Of a stretch of 64,000 nt of DNA, positions 46,953 to 56,961 are shown in pieces; within the stretch, counting starts at the first letter, position 1, and each line of letters opens with the position of its first letter. Made by a program: the position numbers and the translations under genes. The notes beneath the pieces were generated by a model that worked only from the letters and a program-made list of their open reading frames with translations, did not search any database and was not told where the DNA came from. The stretch comes from Populus alba (Eukaryota > Streptophyta > Magnoliopsida > Malpighiales > Salicaceae): NCBI RefSeq assembly GCF_005239225.2, contig NC_133300.1:1474848-1538847 (forward strand), written 5' to 3'.

Positions 46953-47125
46953 GAAACAACATTTGCCTCACAGTGGCCTTCTGCTGATGCCAGGTAAATG
47001 GGAGGAACACCTTGCTCGTGAAGTTGTGTTGCAAACTGAGGACATCATTGCATCACCAGTACCAGGGCAAACTCGGCATGACCGAGGAGTGCAGCAATGT
47101 GCAAAGGAGTGTTTTATGTGCTAAG
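46953..47125 (-). pseudogene. Ankyrin-repeat protein fragment
   Basis: On the minus strand from about 47115: TPLHIAALLGHAEFALVLV, a stop, then CPQFATQLHEQGVPPIYLAS and AEGH. These are two consecutive ankyrin repeats (TPLHIAA and the degenerate PPIYLASAEGH) with the inter-repeat spacing of plant ANK-TM proteins of the ACD6/ITN1 type. A TGA interrupts the linker and the rest of the gene is absent. Transmembrane segments are not found nearby. Confidence 0.78.
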
Positions 47126-48950
47126 GATATAGAGCCAAGTAATTGTTTCTTCTTTGAGACTAAGAGTCAGAGCGTAGTAGAATGAGCCTTCCTTCTCTCC
47201 TTCTGTCCAATCTAAGTTCTGTTGCAAATGCATGATGGTTGTAAGAGGACGTCTCATGGCCTCTCCTCAAGGAAAAATGAATGATGGCAACGGTCTCAGG
47301 GACCAATATGCAGATGGAAATGTTCTCATGAACCCATCTCATTAAAAAACGCATCAGAGTAAATAGAATTTTTTTCTTTTTTTTCGATGAACATGACCTT
47401 TTAAAGCTTGTTGTAGTATATAGAATTTTTTTCAAATAAAATAATCGAAATATAATTCACATATGAGTAAATACCTCCACAAATATAATTCCATTGAATG
47501 TTGCGTCGTGTATTAATCTAAGGTCCATTGTCCATTAATTAATTGGTGGTTGCATTTTAACACTTGAGATTTATTTTTTTATGCATAAGCATTTAAATTT
47601 TATCTTTTTTTGCAAACTAAATTGAAATTAAAGCATATTAATTATCCATTCCCAAGCTTATAAGGCAATGGTCTCATGGACCCATCTCGTAGAAAAAACA
47701 CTTGATAGCAACCATCCCACCAGCCTATATCGTGGAAAAAATGGATATGGCAATACATAGTCTCACAGACCCATTTGCACTGCAATTTTCTATCCATCTT
47801 AGTTGTTGATTGTGTTACATAAAAATAGACTGACAAGTACTTTAGAAAGAAAAAGAAGAAGACTTATTGTCATGACAATGACAAGAAGTATTTTAAAAAT
47901 AATATCATTTGTGGTTTATTTTATTAACGATACTCTTTGATTTTGTTATCACCATTAATATTAAGGCATGATTTTTGAAAATTTTAGGTAAAAATGATGA
48001 TTTTGAGCTATGATTTGTTTAAATAATGAATTTGAGTTAGAAATCTTGATATATTAATTGGTGATCTGTGTGTATTTTAATTAAAGTGCATAAATTTAAT
48101 ATTGAAATTTAATTAAAGTCTTTCTTACAATCCAAAATTTATTTTTAATTAAAGTGCATAAAAATAAACATAGTTAAAGCTCTCTCTTTCTGTGTGTATG
48201 TTAGACGGAGTTTGCATTAGATAATCAATAATATTGTATATATTTTTTTGGAGAAAGTAACTCATTTCTACTTTGTTTTTAGGACAAGAAAATTTTTACT
48301 GAGTCTTATTCAAATATGTATTGGATATTATAGTAGTTTTATATGATTGTAAATTTGAAAAAATAAATTTAAAAAAGCTATAAAATATAGCTTTTTCTTA
48401 AACTAATATTTCAAAGAGAAAATTTGTGGTAGGACCATACAAAGTCATGATATACGTTAATCAAACCAAACACTTTAACATGTATGATTAGAACAAAATG
48501 CATAAGACATCAATACTATTAGAAACTAATAAAGAATCATCTAGATCTAACAAAATAATTTTTTATAAGTATTTTAAAAATATTTAAATCTACTTCGAAT
48601 GAAGATACCAAGTGGTTTCCAAACCAATGCAATTTTATAACAATGGTAAAAACCCAAAAAGAAGTGAAAGAAAATAAAGAAAAAATTTCATCAAGCATTT
48701 GAGTTTTTTTACTTTGCTTTTATGTTTTAGAAAATGACGCTTTTTAGTCAATGAAAAATTTTTAATTTGAACAAAATAATTAAAATACCTTCCTATATAA
48801 ATATATCAAAAACTCACAAAACAACAGATCGCACGAGTTTCTCTTTTCCCTTCTTTTCCATTTCCCTCCTCTCTCTTCATCTCTTTTTTTGTTTTCAACC
48901 CTATATCAATTCAATTCAAGCTTATGAAGAACTCCTAAATTGTTAGTGAG
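47126..48950. other. Intergenic, no gene; RLP-upstream-like words
   Basis: The phrase GGCAACGGTCTC followed some bases later by GACCCATCT occurs near 47289-47340 and, as GGCAATGGTCTCATGGACCC, near 47662; a related phrase lies at 33650-33710 just upstream (minus strand) of the RLP remnant. This suggests leftover RLP promoter sequence. 47930-48060 matches 50905-51015. The rest is AT-rich without recognisable features. Confidence 0.5.
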
Positions 48951-48952
48951 TT

Positions 48953-49140
48953 AGAGCGTGTTTGACAGTATGGTAGCGGTTATTTTTCAAATAACTTTTC
49001 GTGTCAAAATACATGTTAATGATTTTTTTTATTTTTTAAAAATCATTTTTGATATAAGTACATCAAAACGATCCAAAAAGTACAAAACCGTATTAAATTT
49101 TAGCAAAAAAAAAAGAAAAAACTTTTGAATTTTAACACTA
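48953..49140. mobile_element. Short MITE-like repeat, copy 3
   Basis: Starts GAGCGTGTTTGACAGTATGG, then TTATTTTTCAAATAAC, AAAATACATGTTAATGAT, AAGTACATCAAAACGATCC and ends AAACTTTTGAATTTTAACAC. It shares the inner blocks with 24930-25150. A GTTTG near the left end suggests the family TIR. Confidence 0.55.
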
Positions 49141-49655
49141 CCTTTAGTCTATTCACCCTCAATTGTTAGTGAAGTATCTTTTTTTTTGTTTCTTGTGTAT
49201 GTCTTCGTCGTGGTCCAGCAATTTTTAATAGAAGAACTACTGACGCCCTTTATAAGCATCCATTTTCCTTCTTGTTGTTTTCTATTCATTTTCACACCCA
49301 AGTTGCCACCCTGCTTTTCTTTCCATTCACGCACACAGAGAGTGCATAAAAGCACTGCGACAATAGTTGACTCCCAGTTAATACGGTCAAGATAAGGTAA
49401 CTGGCTGTTTTGTGTGATTTTTTATATGGCTTGTGTGTTTTTAGATGGGTGTGTGGTAGTCACCCAAGAGCATTTCAATTTTAGCAGTTTTTTAGATAAT
49501 ATATTTGGTTGTGTTTAAAAATCAAAAATGCCACACACCAGAAAAAGTCATTTACTTAAGATTTGTGGAAGATATGATACAAGAGATAAGAAAATGATGG
49601 TGATGAAGTTTTCGTATATAATACTATAGCCCACAATCCACATGGATAATATTTA
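49141..49655. other. No gene recognised; promoter-like sequence
   Basis: Plus-strand 49240-49400 resembles a 5' end: a TATAAG sequence near 49251, a C/T-rich stretch, and AAGATAAGGTAACTGG near 49388 with a splice-donor look. No coding exon follows. The frames on both strands at 49149-49395 match no family. Confidence 0.35.
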
Positions 49656-49659
49656 TAAT

Positions 49660-50060
49660 TATTCTGTGTTTATTATTATTGATAATTTATGTATTTAATT
49701 ATATATGTTTATAGTGATGACACCATTCAAGTAGGGTCCTAAATAATTCTCAATTTTGACTAGAGAAGTATAATTAATTAAATCGAAAAGATTTTACGCG
49801 GAATCACATATTATATCGATAACAATGTTGAAGTATTGCAAACAATTTTTTTTTTTTAATTTTTTATAAATTGGATAATTAGTAAACCAAAATATAATTA
49901 AATGCAAATAGACTAAGTGCTAAACAATAAAATAAAATAATATTCAAATCAAAGAATATTCCAGAAAAAAATGAAAATAATATTCAAATCTCAAAACATA
50001 GAACCTGCATAAGACATGTTGATAAAATCATGGAAATGGCCAAAATTGTAGTATAAATAG
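49660..50060 (+). repeat. Duplicated block B, copy 1
   Basis: Matches 52730-53207: CTATAGCCCACAATCCACA, a TTATTATTATTGATAAT stretch, GATGACACCATTCAAGTAGG, ACGCGGAATCACA, CGATAACAATGTTGAAGTAT, and ATAGACTAAGTGCTAAACAA. Around 49828 it preserves an uninterrupted version of the site into which the CACTA element at 53208 inserted. Confidence 0.8.
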
Positions 50061-50129
50061 GATCTCTGTGGTTGCCCAAAAACACATAACAAACAACAAT
50101 ATTCTACGTAGATGATGATGAAAAGAATA

Positions 50130-50650
50130 GGGGCTTGTATACTGTTGACTCAAAACCAAGTGAGAGCTGACTTTAATAAAGCCTAATTAACTTGATAAAA
50201 TCAACTACAAATTTAGTTAATTTAGTCAAAAACTAATTTTATTTTTTTTAACTACGTGATTTTGATTTTTTCTAAATAAACTCTTAAAATGATACAATTT
50301 TTTTTTATTAACATCATTTCAATAAGCTAAACTTGTTCGATCTATAACCCAAGTCTTGATCGAGTATTAAGTCAATCTATGACCTAAACCCTCGTATTAA
50401 ATCTAACCATGTTTAATAACTTTGGTTTCTTAAAGAAAAATGTCAATATTAATTAAAACATCTAATTGCATCCAAATTGAACATTCACAAATTGATATAA
50501 TAGTTATTAATATTTTGTTTTTAATATATATGAAACGATAAATTTTTAATAGTTGACTAATATTGTTAAACCACATATGTTTTTATAGTTTTATTTTTTT
50601 TTATTTTTTTAATATTGAGTTTGTTTATCTTGATCTCATGATCCAGGTCG
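50130..50650 (+). repeat. Duplicated block A, copy 2
   Basis: Second copy of the segment at 46330-46920, in the same orientation about 3.8 kb away. The similarity resumes at 50905-51015 with 47930-48060, so the original duplicated segment was longer and has lost different parts since. Confidence 0.72.
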
Positions 50651-50675
50651 TAGACTTGACGGGTTAACTTAAGTT

Positions 50676-50682
50676 TTATATA

Positions 50683-50733
<51 letters not shown>
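50676..50733. repeat. AT-rich microsatellite
   Basis: TA/AT units with a few interruptions (ATTATAT, ATAATAT). Confidence 0.93.
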
Positions 50734-51049
50734 TTATATGTTATTAATTTACTTGTCCTGTATATACATCTGTTTTTCTTTTTATGCTAGATAATCTCTA
50801 ATTTTAGCTGGAGCACCTTTCTATAATAATACTTGACTATTATAAAAAAGAAGAAGAAGCATAAGCTGAAATAACTTAGTGGATTGACTATTATGAGTAA
50901 TGAGTTATTTATTTGATTTTTAATGATTTTAGGTAAAGATTATGATTTTAAGTTCTGGTTTGTTTAAATGATGAATTTGAGTTAGAAATCTTGATATATC
51001 AGCAGGTGATCTGTGAAAAATCTAGTTTTGAGGTTGAAGATGATAAAAT

Positions 51050-51370
51050 TTTAGTTTGGTCCCTCAATTTGTGAAAATTTAAGTTAATCCCCAAACTTTA
51101 GAAAAATTACAGATTGGTCCCTGGAGCATAATCGTAGATTCTTGACCGAACTAAAGATGAATTATGAGCAACATTCCAATATAGTTATGAATTTATGACA
51201 TTTTTATTTGGTCCTTCAATTTGATAAATTACAATTTGACCCTTAAAATCTGCTAAAATTCCAGATTGATCCCTGAAGCATAATCCGAGATTCTGGACAG
51301 AATTAAAAAAGAATTATGGGCAAAATTTCAGTATAGTTATGAACATAACATTTTCATTTTGGTCCTTCGT
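51050..51370. repeat. Two diverged copies of a 170-bp unit
   Basis: Each has TTTGGTCC(C/T)TCAATTT, a PyrCCCTTAAA or CCCCAAACTTTAGAAAA block, CAGATTG(G/A)TCCCTG(G/A)AGCAT, GAGATTCTGGAC or relative, GAATTATG(A/G)GCAA, and TATAGTTATGAA. Starts are near 51053 and 51212. The TTGGTCCCTCAATTT style is common in LTRs of this window. Confidence 0.7.
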
Positions 51371-51464
51371 TAATTTAATGGCATTGCAAAGGCTTGAGAA
51401 TTCACAATCTCCGGATGGAATAGGTCGCTTGCTGCTAAGACATTGTCTTTTAACTCTCTAAACA

Positions 51465-51848
51465 TTATTTTTCTGGTGTTGGAATTTTGCTTTGCATAAC
51501 GGATCGTTTGTAGAAAAAAGAACAACATTCAGAATCTATGAAGATAAGTATCGTATCATCCTCGGATTTCATAAGCTGACTAGTATTTCTATCCTGGTAT
51601 CGTACCAACAGGAACCGCTCCATCAAACTGCCGCCCACTCCCTCAAAATTATTCTGCAAGTCTTCCTCTCCAACAAACTCAGACGCATCTAATCCATTCC
51701 ATTTGGCTTCTCACAATCTGTCATTAATGCTGGAGTCGCCGAATGTGCAGATGTCATCACTTCTGATTGATCAACTGAACTATAAGTCCACGGGACAGTG
51801 TAGACATCTTTGATTTCAGGAAACCGGACCTCATCTGGGACAGAATCT
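51465..51848 (-). pseudogene. Unidentified coding fragment
   Basis: On the minus strand, after an acceptor-like TTGCAG at about 51849, the frame reads SVPDEVRFPEIKDVYTVPWT, then SSVDQSEVMTSAHSATPAL and a stop at 51690. In the next frame it goes on directly with LDASEFVGEEDLQNNFEGVG, SLMERFLLVRYQDRNTSQ and stays open to 51465. The even amino-acid mix and the seamless change of frame suggest real former coding sequence with one indel. I do not recognise the family. It follows the RIBA fragment on the same strand, but those sequences are not part of known RIBA proteins. Confidence 0.5.
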
Positions 51849-51934
51849 GCAATTAAATTAGCACTTTAAAATCAAACCAAGATAAAGGTTTCTTGAAAAG
51901 ATCATATCCATTAGATAATATAAATGGAGCAGTT

Positions 51935-52130
51935 AGTGACGTACCACTGATACAGTGAATGCAGTGCACAGTTTTCCTCATTCTTCTTATGAGTTACCAT
52001 TAATGGAAGCTCACACACACTATACCAGTCCCATGCTTGACAATAAATGCCATAGCTTCTGGTGTTGCCTTTGACGCTGCCATTATAAGGCCCCCCTCAT
52101 TTTCTCTTAATTTCTTCACCATCAACAAAA
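51935..52130 (-). pseudogene. RIBA fragment: DHBP synthase domain
   Basis: On the minus strand the sequence reads [33 protein letters not shown], then (after about 10 missing residues) [12 protein letters not shown] and, after a frame change, LCTAFTVSV. This is the start of 3,4-dihydroxy-2-butanone 4-phosphate synthase, which makes the four-carbon precursor of riboflavin in plastids; plant RIBA proteins join it to GTP cyclohydrolase II. The D-D-E-D-R-E-N-E substrate and metal-binding stretch is damaged at its start (VDGEEI, then a frameshift). Neither the transit peptide nor the GTP cyclohydrolase part is present. Confidence 0.83.
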
Positions 52131-52145
52131 ATTACTAACTGCAGA

Positions 52146-52725
52146 GAATCATCACACATTCGTAACAAAAGGGACATACAGTGGTGGAGAAATTGGTTCC
52201 AGTTCCTTTTGATACATGTAACCAGTTTTGTATTCTTGCTCACTTTTCAATTTGGTTTCGGTATCGTGTTTTGTAATTATTACTTACTGCTGCTGTTTTG
52301 AATTTACTAATCATTTTTTTCCTCCAACTTCCCATATCTTTTTTGTTGGAAGCTCCATTTGTATAGGATCCTTTTTAGAGAAGTAACTCATCAGATAATC
52401 AATAAAGTTTCTTTTTATTCATTTACTACTAGTTTACACTTCAATAAAAAACTAAATTTACTTTTACAACTATTTTAATTTTTTAAAAAATATTTTTTAT
52501 ATTATTTAATGCATTAATTTCAAGAAATAAATTCCTTTTATCTTGAAATCTGGAATTGAAAAACCAGATGTATTTTTATAATTAAGGAGGAAACTAGAAA
52601 AAAATGATTAATCTTCTCATTCTAATAATATAAATGATATATCTTTAACTCGATTGAAAATATATATATTTAATATTGAAATGTAATAAAAACAAGTCAA
52701 GAATACCTTTCCTAACATAAAAACA
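52146..52725. other. No gene recognised
   Basis: AT-rich sequence with no domain, clear repeat boundary or RNA gene. Confidence 0.6.
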
Positions 52726-52729
52726 AAAG

Positions 52730-52807
52730 AGTGCTATAGCCCACACAATCACAGGGATAAAATTTATTATTATTATTATTATTGATAATTTTATGTATTT
52801 AATTATA

Positions 52808-52846
<39 letters not shown>

Positions 52847-53207
52847 ATAGTGAGATGACACCATGTAAGTAGGCTCCTAAATGATTCTAAATTATGATGA
52901 GAGAAGTACAATTATAAACTTAAAAAAATCTTAATGTAACAATGCTGAAGTATTACAACAATTTTTTTAATTTTATTTTATTTTATATAAATTGGATAAT
53001 CTAATACCAAAATATAATTTAATGTAAATAGACTAAGTGCTAAACAATAAATTAAAATAATATTCAATCCTAGAATATTCCATAAAGAAATAAAATGATA
53101 TTCAAATCTCAAAACATAAAACCCTAAATTATGATGAGAGAAGTACAATTATAAAATCAAAAAGATCTTACGCGGAATCACACACGAATGTCGATAACAA
53201 AGCTGAA
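52730..53207 (+). repeat. Duplicated block B, copy 2, with CACTA target site
   Basis: Second copy of 49660-50060, containing an extra internal repetition: the block AATTATGATGAGAGAAGTAC occurs at 52890 and again near 53128. It includes a TA/TG microsatellite at 52806-52847. It ends GATAACAAAGCTGAA, after which the CACTA terminus begins. Confidence 0.78.
52806..52847. repeat. Compound TA/TG microsatellite
   Basis: Eight TA units followed by about twelve TG units. Confidence 0.95.
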
Positions 53208-53705
53208 CACTGCAAGATTTCACAGTTTTACCGACGAAAATATTCCGTCGGTGTGTGATAGAACGTTCGTCGGTAAAGTATTTACCGACTATATTACCGA
53301 CGGAATACGCCCGTCGGAATACCTTTTGTCGGTGATTCCACATTCCGTCGCTATATCGGTCGGTAATACAAAAAAAACATTTACCGACGGACCGTGCGCG
53401 CCAAAAAAAAAAGTTTCCCGCTTGGAATATACCGACGAAATATTTTCCGTCGGTGTTATGTAAATACCGACGGACTATATCCGTCGGCAAAAGTGTCAGT
53501 GATATTTCATACCGACCGAATAAATCCGTCTGTAAATTCGTCGGTATTTTTATACCGACGGATTATTTCCGTCGGTGATGGGATGGAATACCGCAAACAC
53601 TGTCCAATGCCGACGGATTATTTCCTTCGGTGAATATGTCGGTGATGGGATGGAATACCGCAGTCACTGTCCAATGCCAACGGATTTTTTCCGTCGGTAA
53701 ATCCC
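53208..53705. repeat. CACTA subterminal region
   Basis: At least a dozen copies of ACCGACGG or its complement, often as a palindrome ACCGACGGA...TCCGTCGGT with a short A/T spacer. Two 60-bp units with GGGATGGAATACCGCA repeat at 53580 and 53648. In CACTA elements such repeats bind the element's own regulatory protein. The plus- and minus-strand frames 53149-53633 are artefacts of these repeats. Confidence 0.85.
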
Positions 53706-53853
53706 TGTGTAATTTTTTTTAAAATTATTTAGAAAAAATAATATAAATTAATAGTAATACAAACCAATTATGCAAATAAAATTTATATTAAGCAACAAAA
53801 ACTCAAAGTTAAATAATAGTCATTACAAAATGAATGTGTTTAAAAAAAAACAA

Positions 53854-54331
53854 TTAATATAAAGGTGGAGGAGGAGGAGGAGGAGGAGGGTGGGGGTTAG
53901 GCGGCCAAAAAGGATTAGGCGCACATGTTCCACCTTGTGTCATGTTCATGACCATTTGACGAAGCTCTTCATAGGCCGCTCTTTGTTGTTCAGACTCTGC
54001 TCTACGTTGTTCGTCCGCCAATCTGTGTTGTTCGTTCGCCAATCTTTGCTCTTCTTTGAGTTGTGTGTACGCCTCTGATAGGTGGTCGCACCTTTGCTGC
54101 AAGGCCACAAACTCCTTAGATTGGGAGCTCGATACAGATTGGGAGCTCCCAACGGTTGAAGCAGTACTGGTCGACCGCAACTTGGCAGCGGTAGTGTTGG
54201 AGAGCCCGTAAACCCGATTTTTATCGGGTCCACCTGACGATCCAGCCTCCATCCACAAATCCGGATCGAATTCCGGATGGGTCGAAGGATCATCCCCGTA
54301 TCTCTCCCTCAACCGATTATTATAGGTCTCC
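53854..54331 (-). pseudogene. Last exon of a Ptta/En/Spm-type transposon protein
   Basis: After an acceptor (T-rich, then CAG) at 54332 the exon reads ETYNNRLRERYGDDPSTHPE, FDPDLWMEAGSSGGPDKNR and VYGLSNTTAAKLRSTSTAS. A heptad-like, Gln/Glu/Arg-rich coiled-coil segment follows, then a proline run before the stop at 53854-53856. This matches the C-terminus of the plant transposase family associated with Ptta/En/Spm elements, thought to be the accessory DNA-binding protein of CACTA elements. A short piece of the previous exon (VDNRAQQF) is seen at about 54388-54415; everything upstream of it is missing. Confidence 0.8.
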
Positions 54332-54433
54332 TGAAAAAAAAAAATCATATTCAATTCAATAAACATGATAATAACTTATAAAATAAAATGGTTGAACAAA
54401 CACACCACAAACTGTTGAGCACGGTTGTCAACG

Positions 54434-54990
54434 AACAATTAAATTCAATTATTCAACAATTAAATTCACAAATATTCAACAAATTCAAAAAATATTCAAA
54501 AAATATTCAAATATTCAACTTTAACTAATTCTAAGTTAAATTAACTAATAACAATTCTAACAACACAACAACAAAAAATATTCAATAAATTCAACAATTA
54601 AATTCAATTATTCAACAATTAAATTCACAAATATTCAACAAATTCAAAAAATATTCAAATATTCAACTTTAACTAATTCTAAGTTAAATTAACTAATAAC
54701 AATTCTAACAACACAACAACAAAAAATATTCAATAAATTCAACAATTAAATTCAATTATTCACAATTAAATTCACAAATATTCAACAAATTCAAAAAATA
54801 TTCAAAAAATATTCAAATATTCAACTTTAACTAATTCTAAGTTAAATTAACTAATTAACAATTTCTAACAACAACAACAACAAAAAATATTCAATAAATT
54901 CAACAATTAAATTCAATTATTCAACAATTAAATTCACAAATATTCAACAAATTCAAAAAATATTCAAAAAATTCAAAAAAAAAAAAAGGA
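54434..54990. repeat. Minisatellite of about 150-160 bp in the transposon intron
   Basis: Four copies start near 54441, 54600, 54748 and 54909 at AAATTCAATTATTCA. Each runs through CAAATATTCAACAAATTC, ACTTTAACTAATTCTAAGTT and ACAACACAACAACAAAAAAT. Copies differ by deletions of one AAATATTCAA word. Confidence 0.9.
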
Positions 54991-55310
54991 ACGAAATATA
55001 CATACCTTAATAATGTGTCAAATTCAAAACTTTGTCTACATTGCAACAAAAAACACCAACACAACAAAAATAAAAACAACTAAAAATAAAATAAATTAGA
55101 AAAAAAACACATACCTTTTAATATATTGAAGATTTACAACACCAAATCTTGCTAGAGATTAAAGGTGAAAGTGTTTAAGGATTGAGGTGAAAAAAATGAA
55201 AAATATAAGGTGAAAAACGGAGGAGAAGCGAAGCGGCGGGGAGAAGAAGAAAAAATGAGGCGAAGCGGCGAGGCTGGAACTTATAGGTCAATTTTACCGA
55301 CGGTATTTTT
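54991..55310 (-). promoter_or_regulatory. Promoter and spliced leader of the accessory transposon gene
   Basis: On the minus strand: a CGCCGCTTCGCCTC block near 55265, then a leader. Two good donors follow, AAAAGGTATGTG at about 55113 and TTAAGGTATGTA at about 55005, indicating 5' untranslated exons separated by small introns. It belongs to the gene whose last exon is at 53854. Confidence 0.5.
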
Positions 55311-55503
55311 TGAATTTCGCTCCGAATTTTTAAAAGCCCTCCAAATTTTTCGCAGTCCGTCGGTGATTCCGTCGGTAATCTGACAAGTTCAGAGGCGCAA
55401 TTAACGCACTTTGGAAAACGCGCGGTCCGTCGGTAATTCTGTCGGTAATATGTGTAACCGACAAATTACCGACGGACCTACTCCGTCGGTAATTCGGTGT
55501 TGG

Positions 55504-55777
55504 TGGCATTTCGCGTAAATATTTTCGAACTCTCTGTGAGATACCGACGGATGCTTATCCGTCGGTATGGACGTCGGTGATTGTGGCATTTTGTTGTAAA
55601 TATTTTCGAACTCTCTGTGAGATACCGACGGACTAGAATCCGTCGGTATGGACGTCAGTGATTGTGGCATTTTGTTGTAAATATTTTCGAACTCTCTGTG
55701 AGATACCGACGGACTAGAATCCGTCGGTATGGACGTCGGTGATTGTGGCATTTTGTTGTAAATATTTTCGAACTCTC
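55504..55777. repeat. 81-bp tandem repeat with embedded palindromes
   Basis: Three and a half units starting at 55504, 55584, 55665 and 55746 (TGGCATTTTGTTGTAAATAT...). Each unit holds ACCGACGGA and TCCGTCGGT around an 8-base centre, followed by ATGGACGTCGGTGATTG. Because 81 is a multiple of 3, the array is open in one frame and yields a repetitive false protein on the minus strand (55401-55793). Confidence 0.92.
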
Positions 55778-56961
55778 GGTCGAAGACAAACATCTATATT
55801 CCGCCCCGGGCTGCTTGGACCGGGTATGACAGTAGATAGAAACATGAACTCCGGCCTCATACACATTCCCGGTGGCAAGTTATAAACTGTGAGAATGACC
55901 GGCCAACGAGAATAGGGAGCAGCAAATGACCCAAATGGGTTGAACCCGTCTGTACACAACCCAAGTCGAACATTCCTTGATTCAGCAGAAAAGTCCGGAT
56001 GAACACTGTTAAAGCGTTTCCACGCTTCGCCGTCAGAAGGATGCACCATCACACCATCAACGGCATCGTGTGTTTGGTGCCATGTCATGTGCTCAGCAGT
56101 CCTTGGTGACATAAATAACCTCTGCAGTCTTGGTGTGATCGGGAAATATCTAAGTTTTTTATATGCCACTAGAGTCTTCCCCCTGCCAGTTCTGGGTTTG
56201 TAACGGGAATGCCCGCATGTCATGCACTCGGTCATCACAGCATTTTCAAGGTAGTATAACATGCAGAAGTTAGGGCACATGTCAATTTTCTGGTATCCTA
56301 AACCGAGGGGTTTCATCATGGACTTCGCAGCATAGAAGTTCTCTTTGAACCTGTTCCCTTCTGGTAAAATGCTTCTTGCCCAATCAATAATTTTGTCATA
56401 CCTGGCCTCACTCAACCCGTGATCTGACTTGATGGTGAACACCTGTGCCACAGCCGATAATTTACTGTGGTTTGTGCAGCCATCCCATAATGGTTCGTCA
56501 GAATCTTTCAACAAATCAAAAAACCTAGCTGCCTCTGCATTAGGTTCTTCTTCTACGATTGGACATTGATTGACATTATCTTGATTCTTTCCCATTGCAT
56601 CCATAACCATGTTTCTGTAAGGATTAGTGTTGTCATTTGCCGCTTCATGCACGTTGCTAGCACTAGAAGTTGACCCAACCACCGTTTCTCCCATTCTCCT
56701 ATTACTAACAAATACCTCTCCATGTGCATACCAACACTCGTAATCCTCCACAAACCCTTTGTGTAGAAGATGCATCATTACAACATCTGGATGCAGATAC
56801 TTTTTATTTTGACACTTTCTGCATGGACACCTAATACCGCCTCCAGTAAAATTTCTAGGAATAGATGTTGCGAAATTAATAAAACCCTGAACCCCGTTAT
56901 AATAATCCATCCTCCGCAATCCTTGGGGTGAATCTAGATACATCCATGAACGATCATCCAT
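55778..56961 (-). pseudogene. TNP2-type CACTA transposase, N-terminal part
   Basis: The probable start is ATG at 56961 (MDDRSWMYLDSP). The ATG at 56994 lies 33 bases upstream, before an acceptor-like TATAG, and is likely intronic. Residues 1-90 form the transposase-associated domain with the zinc-binding pattern CPCRKC...H...H (GGGIRCPCRKCQNKKYLHPD). From about residue 165 the TNP2 domain follows (WDGCTNHSKLSAVAQ, CPNFCMLYYLEN, CMTCGHSRYKPRT, GLCTDGFNPFG, WPVILTVYNLPPGMCMRPEF, SSPGRNIDVCLRP). The break after DVCLRP at 55777 runs straight into the 81-bp array, adding about 20 foreign residues to a stop. The catalytic C-terminal half is lost, so the enzyme is inactive. No stops interrupt the remaining 390 codons. 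Confidence 0.88.

Noticed and set aside
49149..49395. Small frames on both strands (68-69 codons) near a promoter-like sequence
   Set aside because: No similarity to a known protein, no downstream exon and opposite-strand overlap.
53149..53633. Overlapping frames on both strands in the CACTA end
   Set aside because: Produced by palindromic ACCGACGG repeats; translations are repetitive on both strands.
55401..55793. Repeat protein of four 27-residue units, or a CRISPR-like array
   Set aside because: The 81-bp units are adjacent without unique spacers, contain CACTA subterminal palindromes and lie in a plant nuclear transposon. The apparent protein exists only because 81 is divisible by three.
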